From: Zygnema circumcarinatum
Lineage: Eukaryota; Streptophyta; Zygnematophyceae; Zygnematales; Zygnemataceae
Direction of reading: 5' to 3'
Assembly: GCA_037447605.1 (NCBI GenBank)
Contig: CM074804.1
Location: 7,220,148 to 7,284,147 of the forward strand
Length of the DNA: 64,000 nt
Part shown: positions 36,512 through 55,388 of the stretch, piece after piece
Numbering within the stretch: the stretch's first letter is position 1
How the letters are laid out: each line of letters opens with the position of its first letter
Position numbers and translations under genes: made by a program
The notes under the pieces: model-generated
Database searches by the model: none
The model's input: the letters and a program-made list of their open reading frames with translations, nothing else
What the model was told of the DNA's origin: nothing

Positions 36512-37340
36512 ACAACCATTGGCTCGTTACCCAGGTAAAAAACATTGCCAATGACATGGTTGCAACCAACGATTGCTAATGGATTCAATGTTTGCAACCA
36601 TTCGCTGGTGACCAACCCAACCATCGCCAATTTGCAACCATTGAATCAAATTAGCGCCCTCCTGGAACCCGGCAACGCGTCGCAGACGACGGCGGAACGG
36701 TCCATGGAACCCCCGCCGCTCCCCCCCCCCCCCCCACACCGGTCGCGTTGCAGGCGGCGCGCCTCCCCCCGCGGGCGCCACCATCAGCCATGGCCCGCCG
36801 ATTAGGGCTGGCTCTGGGGGGCTGAGCTCGCAGCCTCTGCCTGTCAGACTCAGCAGCAGCAGCAGCAGTCTTCTGGCCCTGCCGTCGCGCCGCTGCGTGT
36901 TGGCTGGCTGGATGGCTCCCGGAAGGAAGGGGGGAGGATGAGAGCAAGGAGGACAAAGGTCCTGCAAGGTGTGGCGGCAAAGCGGCTGAGGAGGATTGCT
37001 CAACTGCTAGCGCCTAGGGCTGCTGCTTCTGCTGAACGCACAGAAAGAAATCCCTTTTTGCTGGCAAAGGGGGCTCTATCGACAGCTCGAATTCCATTGC
37101 AATAGCCGCTGAGCGCGCTATCTTGCTACACGAAACCTTGACATACGACAGCAATTGCAAACTTATGGCAGCCGTCCTGGATCAAAAAAAAAATGAATCA
37201 AATGTTGCGCTATCGTTACGAAAGGATTGGACGGGAAAAGGGAAAAAAGACTCCAAATCTAGGTGACCCTTTGTGAGCTAGCTAATTCTACTTGCGTTGT
37301 CAATCTACTAAAAGAATAATGAGCATTTTGTTCGTGTCTC
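36512..37340. other. 3' flank of the Mpv17-family gene
   Basis: Holds imperfect TTGCAACCATT repeats, a C12 homopolymer near 36,722-36,734 and a (CAG)n tract at about 36,852-36,867. No conserved exon is seen. Confidence 0.5.
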
Positions 37341-39081
37341 TCAATGAGGGCTTTCCTTGGACTGTTTTTGCAGCTGAAATAAAGAGTTGAACCACAGCTT
37401 CCAAGGAGCATCCTCTTCGTACTTGAGCCACGACAGCCATGAGCTATCGAGCAGACACACAGCATTCACAAACAGGAGCTGGTGCTGCACAGGGATGAAG
37501 CGGAAGTTGGCGACTTGAACTGCTGGCCAGATCGCACCCTCTGTGACGAGAGCAGGTACAAAGTCACGCACAACGCCCTGCTTTACTTGGTCCCAGGAGT
37601 GGCCTGCAACAAGGCCAGTCCATGTGAAGAAGGCCACAAGGTGGATTGGCCCAAAAAGAACCGTATCGCAGAACACCTTCACTGCAATAAAGGGCACCGA
37701 GTTCGGGCGCAGAAACAGGCGATTGCGGACGAAGTATTCCAGACCTTGATACCTGAAACCAGGAGAGAGAGCACAGGCAGGTCACAGCTCTATGATTTGA
37801 CAGCAGTAGCTTGTAGAGGGAATCAGCAATGTCGGTGTCCATGTCCATACTATGACGATAAAATGTCGGTCGATCACTAAGACCAGCTCTGTCACAGAAC
37901 CCGACCAAGTCCAACTCGATTATTTCACTGACAATTAAGTATCCCTAACTCCTCGTTGAAATTATGGCCCTGTATGGGTTGTGGTGCGAAGAATTTAAGA
38001 AATGACTACTGCTTGTGAAATCACGATTTCTCTTCATACTATTTTGCCACGCAGCCTGGTTTATGATGGTCATCGCGATAATATCCATAACCTTGGCATG
38101 CGTTTATCATTTGCTTCATAATTACCACTAGTTCAGACAACCACGTCCCAAGCCAGCGATCTCACGATATCTTACTGAATGAAAATGCAAGCACTTTAAT
38201 TAAGACCAGTCACCATATTTTGCGTTATGTTTCTGTTCCCAGCCTATCAGCAGTTATCCGGAAACAATCAGAAGTGAAAATTGAGGTGCCTTACCAATAA
38301 TGGCCTATGGGTCCAACAAAACAGAAACCGAAGAGACCAGTCGCTAATGCACGCCTTTTATCTAGCCGGAATTCGGCATCCTCGTCCCTTCGATGAAGCT
38401 GCTGCGGCTGCTTGTTGCGTTCACTTCCTGCCTGTGACACAAGAGCACCCGCCCTCTCACCTCTGAAAAATGACTGCCAAGAATGGACGGAAAATGCACC
38501 CTATAATGAACCCTAAAAAATTGCCTACGAGTTCCTATTCCCCAGCTATTTTTTTAAGTATCTGAATGCAAGTTTGCAGCAAATGCTTTCCTGCCAGAAT
38601 GGCGCTAATTTCTACAAAACCTTTGACTCAATTTCCCAATTCCAACGTATAAGCGACAATCCGTTCAAGTACTGAAGCGAGCGTGTAGCTGGGGGTCACA
38701 TCGCTATCAAGCACAGTCTATGGTTTCCCTGACAACGCAAATAACTCAGAACAACACCACTTTCGCCATAATGACGATTGGCTTCTTTGCATCTCAACCG
38801 AAACACGGTTGAGCGACGAGCGAGAAGGCTGCTACAGAGTCAGAAGCGCTTACACGTCCTGCATCAGGATGGACATGCGCCGGATCATTGCGAATAATGG
38901 TGGAGTCCTGCAAGGTGAGGGAGCGCTGTTTCCTTCGCCGCACTGTGAAGTCAACGGCTTGTGCCATGCAGTCTCCTGCTGCCCACAACAGGCCTGAGGA
39001 AAGAACCTGTGTGCGAAGAGGCCGGCGGCTGAGCTGCTGCTGGTACCATCCCCAAGCGCCCTTCGCTGCTGCGAGCGCCAT
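37341..39081 (-). CDS. Mpv17/PMP22 family membrane protein
   Basis: Three exons (38856-39081, 38295-38361, 37341-37752) join without a stop into 234 codons. Exon 1 begins MALAAAKGAWGWYQQQLSRR and holds LWAAGDCMAQ, the usual family start (W..Y...L...P..T......L...GD...Q). Exon 2 gives LFGFCFVGPIGHYW. Exon 3 has WTGLVAGHSWDQVKQGV, the signature VTEGAIWPAVQVANFRFIP and FVNAVCLLDSSWLSWL. Four hydrophobic helices are expected. Members sit in inner mitochondrial, peroxisomal or plastid membranes and act as channels or in maintaining organelle DNA/nucleotide pools; the substrate is not known. No clear presequence is visible, so location is open. The acceptor of exon 2 was chosen to keep the frame. 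Confidence 0.9.
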
Positions 39082-39335
39082 GGCTGCCAAGTCCCAACAG
39101 TAGCCCCTCGCGTTGCCTCCTGCAGCAGCTCGTACTAAGTATTGAGTACCGCACTCTTCTCCTGCACTCCTCCTCACTCAGCGCCGGCGAGCCGCTATGC
39201 TGTGCTGTGCCTGCAGCAGCCGCTGGCGGTGGGCCTCCCGCGCCTTTCAGGGCTCCATCCTTCCCCGCGTGCAGCGCGCATCCATGTCTCTCCCCCCTCT
39301 CCGTGCGCTCTTCTTCTCCTTCCCTCCACTCAGCG

Positions 39336-39797
39336 CAGGCAGGCAGGCGGGCAGGCAGGCGGGCAGGCAGGCGGGCAGGCAGCAGGCAGGCGGTTGCTTT
39401 CAGCGCTGTGGTGGCGGGCGGGCGGGCCTAAACGGGGCCGCGCCTCGCTCGCTCGCTTCGCAGTGCAAAGTCGGCCGTCACTACCTCACTGCACCGCCGT
39501 ACTGCACTGCATGGCATGGCATGGCATGGTAGCATGGCATGGCATGATATGGAATGATATGGAATGGAATGGCATGGCATGGTGGCATGGCATGGCGCTC
39601 CCTCCCACGCACGCACGCACGCACTCACTGCCTCGGGCCATGTCATGGGGTCGTTCACGGCTGGGGCGGGCCAGAAACGATGTGAAGCGGCTCCACACCC
39701 TGCGAGAAGGAGAGAGTGGGGAGAGAGGGGAAAGAGGCGAGAAGAGGCTGAGGCACGCGAGGGAGGGAGGGGTCAGAGGGGTAGAGGACACGCTCGG

Positions 39798-39832
<35 letters not shown>
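39336..39832. repeat. Cluster of simple repeats upstream of the Mpv17 gene
   Basis: Three separate low-complexity tracts: GGCAGGCAGGCG at 39,336-39,392, GGCATGGCATGG pentamers with GGAAT variants at 39,509-39,596, and (CTG)11 at 39,799-39,832. ACGC repeats at 39,608-39,623 and GA-rich sequence at 39,705-39,780 fill the gaps. Frames through this region are repeat-derived. Confidence 0.85.
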
Positions 39833-39929
39833 GAGGCACGGCTGGCTGCCTACCAGTCATTGCAACGCCTCAGAGTTACAGACTGCGGCGGAAACTAGTA
39901 GCACGGCAAAACGTTGGGTGGAGCTGGTT

Positions 39930-40004
39930 ATGGCAACGAATCCAGGGTGGTTCATTGGATTGACAACTGCTGCAGGGCTTTTGGCCATTTTTTACATGGA
40001 CTAA
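39930..40004 (+). CDS. Possible very small membrane protein or terminal exon
   Basis: A 24-codon frame from ATG 39930 to TAA 40002-40004 codes a short polar start (MATNPGW) and one hydrophobic segment (FIGLTTAAGLLAIFYM). A splice acceptor (CTCAG) at 39,873 would extend it upstream in frame (ELQTAAETSSTAKRWVELV), so it may be the last exon of a gene whose earlier exons I cannot recognise. No family is assigned. Confidence 0.25.
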   Translation: MATNPGWFIGLTTAAGLLAIFYMD

Positions 40005-40820
40005 CCAAGTTTTCTTCATTGCCGTTGTCATTCGTGCTTGTCAGAGTACAAGGTTTGTAGCCTAAGTTCGACCATGCATGGTATGATACTTGGAAGTCTT
40101 AGGGTTAGTTGACAAAGGTTAGATAGGACAGCCTGAAGACAAAGCCAATTCGCGACATTCACTCTCAAATGTCACGTTTACTTTCCATTCCATTCCATAA
40201 AAACTCAAGAACACAGAGCCACCTACAATTGCATCCAACTCGAACAACCCATCCCTCCATGGCGTACATACGGTAGCCATAAGGACATTAGCCCAATCCC
40301 CAGCCTTCCAAATTAACAGCTTTGCCTATCAGATACGAAGCAACGCAGGAGCCACAGATATTTCATCTTGTTTCAATATGAGAACACAAATTCCCTTACA
40401 CGCTATCTGAGACAGATGTCCCTAAACAAATTAAAGGCGTTGGGCTGATCATTCTACTTCGGTACCTTCTGAATGTCTTATTCCGAACCCAGTGACAAAG
40501 ATACCGTCAACTATTCCCTGGTGAGTAATCCACCACCCCCAACAAAGGAATCTACTCAACTACGCAAAAAATCCCAACTTCCCACTGGAGGTTCCCTGGA
40601 GTCAAGTTCTCTGAGTTCTTTTCTCTGATCTTTAAGCAATTGGGCGATTGCTACCACGTCAAATCGTTTCGTATTGACAAGGAAATCGAAGCCCTAAGGT
40701 TCCTCCACAAAGAGAATGACCCTCAGATGGAATGTTTCTGCTCTCGGGAGGCATCGCGAGCTTATCAATCCTGGCGGTGTCTCTAATATTGAAGGAAGGC
40801 CTCCCCTCGAGGACCATTGC
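40005..40820. other. 3' flank of the EF-hand gene
   Basis: No open frame with conserved content. It probably includes the 3' untranslated region of the minus-strand EF-hand gene. Confidence 0.5.
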
Positions 40821-42275
40821 TACATCTTTAGCGTTGCACCACACACCATAGCCAGCTGTTGAAACTCCTTTTCATCCAGCGCGCCATCACCATCTTGGTC
40901 ATATGCATCAACGAGCATCTGCGCCATCTGCAGAGGAGGACGGAGACACCTTTTAGAAACCAAAGTGATCAGCGCTTACCCTACAGAAGATCGCCCATCA
41001 TTGAGGACTCTCCCAGCGTTGCCTTACACAATGAAAGAGTATGGTCGCAACGATGCTTCAGCTTTGTGATCAGATCAACAAAATTGTGGGGATTCAGACG
41101 ACATGGTTATAAGCATTCTGTGCGTTCATCGCTGCAAAAAGGAATGCCTGATCCAGTGCATTGTCTAGGTAAAAACTTCATATTTCCCTTTCAGCATGGC
41201 TCAAGGTACCGGAGATACCTCTTGCACCTGCTGCTCATTGAACGAGTCACCTGCCGACATCCGCATCAGATCCACGAGCTCTTTTCTTGACAACTTTCCG
41301 TCGTGGTCGACATCATGTATTCTCAACAGCACTGCACACATGGACTCCACTTTCTGTGAACCATGAGACTGACCACAATGGTGCCAGAGAAACGTTACAA
41401 CTGAAACGACCCCCAAAAGCACTGGTATAGCAGCGCATCTTGATTGAGAAATGTCAATCTCTATGTTATGTTTTCTACGTTCTCAATCACAAGACTTCAC
41501 CCAAGGTGCACAATGAAGAGAAATTCCAAGATGAGGTACTTCAGCCTTCGTCTCGCCCAGGATATATGGAAGACAGGTGAAAGTGAGGGTTCTTGAGACT
41601 CTCACTTTGGAACTTGCCGTCAGCTGTTTTCTGAAATGTTTTGTACATCGAAATCCCCAAGCAGAATTCCAGAAACGTGATGAAACCATCACTGTCGCTG
41701 TCCATGAGTTTAAATAGTCGTGCAATGTAGAGGTTGCCCGCTGGCAAACCGTCCCAGAACCCATCACGCATTTGAAGGTGCCCCTGAAACAGCAAAAGGG
41801 GGCCTTGAACTGCTAGCCTAGCAACAATTCTACAGCTCAACCTCTAGAGCCAATCGTGGAAGGTATACGACGGCAGTGACATCAGCTTCATCAAAGACTT
41901 GGCCTACTCATAGCTGATGCCTCTCCTAAACACTTCATTATCTGATGCAGTCTTCTTACTGAATTTTAAGACGAGATATCGACTCAATTCCTTTGTAAGG
42001 AGGAAACATTTATTGAAACACTCTGTCTAGTTGAGAGTACATAAAAACGTGGAAGGTCAACAAATTCGCTCATTCCGACTAGAATCCGCAAATGTGCGTG
42101 ATGGCAAGCTCATCCGACAGAGAGACCGCTCACCAAATTCCGGCATTGCGCTCAATTGCTGAATACTTGCTTCAGATCTGTCCCCAACGAGCCGCTGAAA
42201 TCGTCGTCGCAATCGTTGTAACTCTTTCTCATCTACTGTGAAGACAAAGAAAATAAAAACCAAAGACCAAAGGCT
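40821..42275 (-). CDS. EF-hand calcium-binding protein, calcineurin B/CIB-like
   Basis: Exons recognised on the minus strand: near 42,130-42,275 (DEKELQRLRRRFQRLVGD ... LSAMPEFG), 41,585-41,786 (FKLMDSDSDGFITFLEF), 41,213-41,340 (IHDVDHDGKLSRKEL) and 40,821-40,927 (AYDQDGDGALDEKEF, stop TAG at 40,821). These give three canonical D-x-D-x-D-G loops with the position-12 Glu. Order and spacing resemble calcineurin B, CIB and related Ca2+ sensors, which have two EF-hand pairs. At least one exon is not placed: frame between the 42 kb and 41.7 kb exons does not close, and the start exon is unclear (MNTAGLIQ near 42,670-42,690 is possible). The partner is unknown. Confidence 0.72.
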
Positions 42276-43077
42276 CAGAATAGTCACTGTCATAATTTAA
42301 GTTGGCCGACTGTTCGCCACCCGGACAGACCCAAAGTCATCCTTAACTGTTCGGACCATTTCTCGTTAAGACCAAACAATCAATGGTGCCAGATTACATT
42401 ACGAAAGGTGCGATGGTTTACAGTTCAGACAAAAAGGTGAAACTTCGGAAAACACATGCTGGTCTGCCGGACATTGGAAGACCGAAGATACCATTAAGTA
42501 CGAACTGTGCTGTCTAAAGTGACCAAGGAATCAAAAGCAGGTTAAATAATGATCAGGAGAAGCTAATAATGCAATCGACTCCTAACCATCCTAAGGAAAT
42601 GATTTAGAGATAATATACAGATGGTGATGATGCTGCAGCAAAATGTGCAGCAAGTGCACCTGACCTGAATCAAGCCAGCCGTATTCATTTGCAAGCAACA
42701 TTCAGCTCAGGTGGGAAAACAATGCCTCTTATGTAACATCTTATTCTTCTTTTGTCCTCTTTCTCAAGCTTCAGGCAAGATGAAAGGCCGCACATTGTGT
42801 GCGGGCTTTTGCTTCTTCCACAGCGGAAGACGAAATGCTGCCATTGTTGCCCATTGTCAGGCACGAGCTTGCTGTAGTCACCGCTCATCTCCACCAAAGC
42901 AAATAGAAAAGTTGGAATGCATTGCGGATAAGCAGTTACAATAACGGAAAAACCTGAAGGATAACAAGAGTCTAGCAAAGAAATAGCCTGTGACTGCCGC
43001 CTTCAAGGACCTGCAGAAACTCTAGATGACTTATAAGAAATGAACCGCTTGCTGAAATGCAGCGGGTATTCCTACTT

Positions 43078-43211
43078 GGGGGTGTCAGACTCCACGAAAT
43101 CTTACGAACAAGAAAGTTTCGGTAAGTACTCCGCCGCAGCAAAACCGCGGTTTCACCGAAGCTTGTGTTCTGGTCTCAAACTTACGAACAACTTTTAAGT
43201 CTGACAGCCCC
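43078..43211. mobile_element. Small inverted-repeat element (mini-MITE candidate), 134 bp
   Basis: Ends GGGGGTGTCAGACT and, reverse-complemented, GGGGCTGTCAGACT match at 13 of 14 positions. TACT flanks both ends (ACTT before, CTACT after), a possible target duplication. CTTACGAACAA occurs twice in direct orientation inside. No coding capacity. Confidence 0.55.
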
Positions 43212-43320
43212 TACTATATGGGTGAAAGTGGAACGTCACACTCACTGCTTTAGTACAAATGAACACTGAAAACGTACGTATTTATTGCATTACTTTCATT
43301 CTACAGTGAGTAGCCGTTGA

Positions 43321-43367
43321 GTTAGGGTTGACTTTAGAACTGAATTAGGGTTACGAAGTTAGGGTTA
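43321..43367 (+). promoter_or_regulatory. Three telo-box-like TTAGGGTT motifs upstream of the start codon
   Basis: TTAGGGTT occurs at about 43,322, 43,345 and 43,359, ending some 55 bases before the ATG at 43421. The telo-box (AAACCCTAA or its complement) is a common plant promoter element. Function here is inferred. Confidence 0.4.
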
Positions 43368-43420
43368 AGGCTACAGTTTAAGCAGTGTCTTATTTTCATT
43401 TCTTTAAAAAACATAGCGAG

Positions 43421-46400
43421 ATGGCAGCAATCTCAACGGCATATCCTTTTCCTTCTACAGCCGCAGTGCCAGCATGCCTCCCGAATGGGCCTTCTCACTC
43501 GGGACGTCTCACAGCTCGCGCATTGCAAAGTTCGCCAAGGAAGTCAACAGCTTTGATGTTTTCCACTGTAAACCGAGGAAACTTCATCAAATCAAATAGA
43601 GGGAAAGATTTTTTTCTCCCATGCAGCTGCTCAGGCAGCATCAAGAACGAGAACTCTGATGCTACGACAAGCAGAGAGGGAGCAGAGGCTGAAAAGTATG
43701 AGAAGAAAGTTTTGAATGGACAGCCGGCAATGCCCTCGGCAGCAGAGTCTCCTCGCATTCGTCCTCTCTCAGATGACGAGCGAGAGAAGAGAAGGCGCAT
43801 GGAGGACGAGCTGAAGGACTCACGCACATTTATAGATTATCTCGCTCCGAGGCCCTTAAGAAGGTGTGCCTCCCTTTTATCCAATCTTGCTTTCTGTCAA
43901 CAAGTGCTCGAGAGGTAGCCATCTTCAGAATATCCACGATTTACTCATACTTTATTGCACTGCTCCCGTAATCTCCCTTCATAACATGGACCAAATGGTG
44001 CCACTATGCTTATGGTCTCTAGGAATGCTCTTTGACCATTTGAGCTGATAGCATCTTGACAGAAAATCTGCCTTTTCATTTTAAAATGCAGGATATATTT
44101 TGCATCTGGTGCTGTGTCTTGCACTGTGGCCTTTGTCGTTTCCTTGACCAAAGTTGTGACTGAGCCAAGTCTTCAGGTGAGTAGCTTCCATAAAGGGACA
44201 GAAGCCAAAGCTGAAGCGCAAGCTGTGAAAGTTGCAGTCATCTTTACTCGTCATTTACGATGCTGATTATGTCTCTGAGTTGTGATTGTGAAAGACTGTA
44301 ATGATTAAGTGGCTTAAATAAGTGAATTTGACGCACAAATGCACGCACTTGCAATCGCAATGAGAACCCATATGCTTTGGGACTTGTTCCCAAACTAAGC
44401 CATGACTTTCCCTGTGATTTGATCAGCTGGCTGAAGGCGGGATTGCCAATGTTGGAATAAATCTGGCCGGTGCAGTGCTGTTTGGTGCTCTCTTTATCTG
44501 GGAGGGAAAGCAAGTAAGTTCTGAATTGTTTGGGTAAACCACCAACCACCTGCTTCTAGTGCTCCCGGCTCTTTAGATTTGTACCCCTTCGCTGCCTTTC
44601 TAAGTGTCAGCAACAATTGTCATGGCCTGATTCTGTTCCTTTCCGTCTTACCTTACTGGTCATCCTCTTTCCTTTTCCCTCACGCAAATCGCACTTGCTA
44701 TCACTAAATAATAATGGCCGCACTGAGGTCAAACAAGACGGCATCTCCCGAGACGTCTAGTAGAGCAATAATACATCACTGACAACTTCATGTTGCGGAG
44801 CATTCTGCCTATGTGCCGGTGGGTTCAACAGAAGGAGGAGCGAGTTATTCAAAGAAAGGAAATCAGGGAGGCTCAAATCAGACTTGGTGACAGGTGGGCT
44901 CTTTTTGTAACTTCCATTCGACATGCCACTTTGTGGGGATGGAGACCTGCTGGTTACTAGAGTACCTTGTGCCATACGTTGTGTAAGCTTGCAGATGGTA
45001 AGACTGTAGGATTCTTCTCCTGATGAGCTCATATTCACTGTGACAGAGAAGTGTTTGTGACCCCGGAGGGTGAGAAAATGTCTCGATTGAAGCCGGTGGA
45101 TGACGAGTGGATCATACGCAGACTTGACAGATGGGGGAAGCAGGACCTGCTGCCTCAAGTTGGGCCTAAGGCAGGTGTTCTCACGCTCCACCTGTCAATG
45201 CATTTGAAAATAACAGTGGTGGCTTTGTCCTTTGACAGGAAGCTAGGAACGGATTTCTTCAAAGAGCCCTCACGCTGGACTCTATTTTTTGGAGAAAATC
45301 CTGCAGAAAGGCGCGATTCTACAGAAGCTGGTGCGGGAGAGGCAGCCTCAGCTCATTGTTGAGGTCGGCCATCAATGCCTTCTCAGAGCCGTTCAGTGAG
45401 CGGCTGTCTGAGATAATGTGAGGGAGAGTGAGTGACTTCAACTTATGTTGTTGTCTACGTAGTTGTTTGATTGAATCTATAGAAGTACAAATGTTCTGAC
45501 TGTGGACGCAACCTAAAAACCGTTAAGGCCCATAAAACCATAAAATATTAAGGCCCCGAAAACTTTAAGAACTCTTAAGACCCTAAGAGATAGCCCTCTT
45601 TCATGGGGGTTAGGTCGGCAGCTTCACAGGGTACTCCGCGATCAAGATGGCCCAAGCAATGCCGAGAGGTAGTCGCGTCATTTCGTTCGAGTTAGATTTC
45701 AAGTGGCTTCTAGTGGCCAAGAGGTACTTTCTCTCTTTCCCGCTCTTCACCTCGCTCTCATCAACCTCCCCTTCCTCCCCCTCCTCCCTCCCTCTCCCCC
45801 CCCCACCTTACGCCACCACACCCTGCCTCTCCACCTCACCCTCCACCCTGCCTGTCCACCTCACCCTCCACCCTGCCTCTCCACCTCACCCTCCACCCCA
45901 GCCTCTCTCTCCTCGCTCCCTCTCCACCCCAGCCTCACTCTCCTCGCTCCCACTCCACCCCAACCTCCCTCTCCTCCCTCTCCCTCCACCCCGCCTTCTC
46001 ACCTCACCTCCCTCTCCTCCCTTTCCTCCCTCTCCACCCCGCTCTCACTCACCTCCTCCATCTCTCTCTCCCCGCTTTTCGCGAAAGAAAAAAAAACTAA
46101 TAGAAATGTGAAGGACTTTGGCAGGTTTGTGTGGCAGGCCAAGATGGCGGACCGAGTTGATGTGCAGTGGGGCGACGCGACAAAAGCTCTGCCCTCAGTG
46201 GATGCCCCCATCGACTTCCTGTTTTTGGACGCCAAGCCGTGGGAGTACCTCAGCTACCTCAAGGCGGCAGAGCCCCTCCTCTCTCCGGGAGCAATTGTCG
46301 TGGCAGACAACGCAGGTCAGCTCCTCTCCCATGTGATTATTCTATTGTACAAAAGGTGAAGCTTAGAGGTCTACATTTCACTTTCACCCTAAAAGCCATA

Positions 46401-46791
46401 AAATTTTAAAAAGGAAGAACTGGTATTGGTAAACTGGCGTTAATGGCGACGCCATCAAACGCATATGGAGAAAGGTACATGTCGAACCTATACGAACCAG
46501 TCACAACTGACCTAAAAGGAAAAAGGAAGGCCGTGAGCGGAACGCTGTTTCTAGGCCTGACGAGGCTCTAAAACATTTAACTCTGTAGTGTAGTTAATCT
46601 TCTTCTTTCTAAGCTCAGATTATACTTTTCGCCTTGTGTGCACAGGTGTGTTTAGCAAGTCCCTCGACGCCTATCTGGAATATGTTCGGACCTCTCCCCT
46701 CTACCATAGTGACTACGTGGAGTCCACTCTCGAATACAGGGATGACGTGCCGGATGGCTTAGAAATCAGCGTGTACAAAGGCTCCTCCTGA
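43421..46791 (+). CDS. Plastid-targeted membrane protein fused to COMT-like O-methyltransferase
   Basis: Nine exons (43421-43863, 44092-44176, 44427-44513, 44832-44893, 45047-45158, 45247-45363, 45614-45723, 46125-46315, 46646-46791) close into 450 codons. Residues 1-90 are Ser/Ala/Arg-rich, like a chloroplast transit peptide. Residues 148-205 form two membrane helices (FASGAVSCTVAFVVSLTK; INLAGAVLFGALFIWEGK), then KEERVIQRKEIREAQIRLGD; this resembles the LPA1/Rep27 (DUF3493) domain linked to photosystem II assembly. From about residue 265 a class I SAM methyltransferase follows: LIVEVGSFTGYSAIKMA (SAM-binding motif I), FLFLDAKPWEYL and IVVADNA (Mg2+-ligand Asp/Asn), ending YLEYVR...LEISVYKG, as in catechol O-methyltransferase. 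The substrate is unknown. The exon 5 donor (CAA|GTTGGG) is weak; two genes are less likely because the frame is continuous. Confidence 0.75.
45727..46075 (+). repeat. Pyrimidine-rich minisatellite within an intron
   Basis: About 350 bases almost wholly C and T in the coding strand. It contains 25-bp units (CTCCACCCTGCCT) at about 45,841-45,900 followed by 30-31-bp units (CTCTCCTCGCTCCC) up to 46,000. It lies between exons 7 and 8 of the methyltransferase gene. Confidence 0.8.
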
Positions 46792-46969
46792 CTGCGATTC
46801 AGCGCTTGTTCTGAATGCGAACAGTTGTTGAACTCGAACTTGTTGCGAATGAAGCATGCCATCATTCAATGGAACCTCAAGCTCGATGTAGGTACTTTGA
46901 CATGCATTAAGGTTCCTCTCTTTTGAAATCTTAATCAATAGTCATTTGCCTGCGAGTACCTTGAGTCGC

Positions 46970-54434
<7,465 letters not shown>

Positions 54435-55388
54435 GTCCACCTGTTGTCTGCCGCTGCTGTCACGCCCCTTTCTGTACTTCCATGGGTCCGTTTGTGCAGG
54501 TGCATTGGCTAATTTGCCGATAGGAAGCGAGCCCCCTCTAGCACGCGTGGTACGGACTTTAGAATTTCATGTTAGTTTGTCATTCTATGTTTCATGTCCA
54601 TAAACTGTCGTCAATTGAGCAGAGGCTTGAACTCTTCCAATTCCATTCTTTTCAATGGTGATGGCATTGAGGATGATCTGCTTCATTCTCTTTCTATGCC
54701 TGCTCCGTAAAGCGCTTCAAACAAAAAAAAACTGAACGACTGGGAAGCTTCGCATTGATTGGCGCTTTTGTACAACTTTTATGGCACAGACCTATGAACA
54801 CAGACCTATTCTAGTCGAACAACAGTTGAAGCAGTCCAACGCTACCCTTCTAGGCAGTTGAAGGATGCACTTGATTGGACATAACATACTGTGAATATAC
54901 CCTGTATACTCGCCTACATTTTTCACGTAACAGAGCACACGTCCTGACTATAGAAGTCAGGGATATGTATTACTACAACCAGTGACCTTGCACCTTCGTA
55001 GAGAAGGATAACGGCACAGGAAATCATGACACTAAAAAACGTATTGAATCTCCTGTGCATTTTCCTGATGACGATCAAAAAAATTCGCCCTGAAAGCAGG
55101 CCAACCTTTGCTGATTCTCGAATGAGGACAACTAGGTGCATAAGCGTTTATGCCCTGTCCCACCATTTTCTTTACCATCACAGTAAGCTAGTATGCCACT
55201 GCTCTCTTGTCAATACAAATGCCTGTCCACAAGATAGGAAGCATTCAGTGAGGGGGCACAGGCGCTTTGAGGCTCCTTTATGCCTTGAAGCTGAAAAGGT
55301 CGAGAAAAGCTCAGTCTATAACTAAGGAACGATAAAATTGTAAGTGATCGTTCCCGTAAGTATAAATTGAAGTTGCGGAAGGCACACG
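54435..55388. other. Intergenic, no gene recognised
   Basis: The 3' flanks of the plus-strand dehydrogenase and of the F-box-like gene. Short frames at 54,923-55,325 have no conserved content. Confidence 0.5.

Noticed and set aside
36411-36630. Conserved peptide shared with 60,553-60,762 on the minus strand
   Set aside because: The two copies share a short frame, but substitutions fall about equally at all codon positions, so conservation is at the DNA level.
39142-39963. 273-codon plus-strand frame
   Set aside because: Mostly translation of GGCAG, CATGG and CTG simple repeats.
43321-43367. Interstitial telomere repeat
   Set aside because: Only three isolated TTAGGGTT words with unrelated spacers; telo-box promoter motifs are a better reading.
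45647-46359. Pro/Ser/Thr-rich frames across the C/T tract
   Set aside because: The tract is an intron: flanking coding exons of the methyltransferase join in frame across it by GAG|GTACTT and GGCAG|G.
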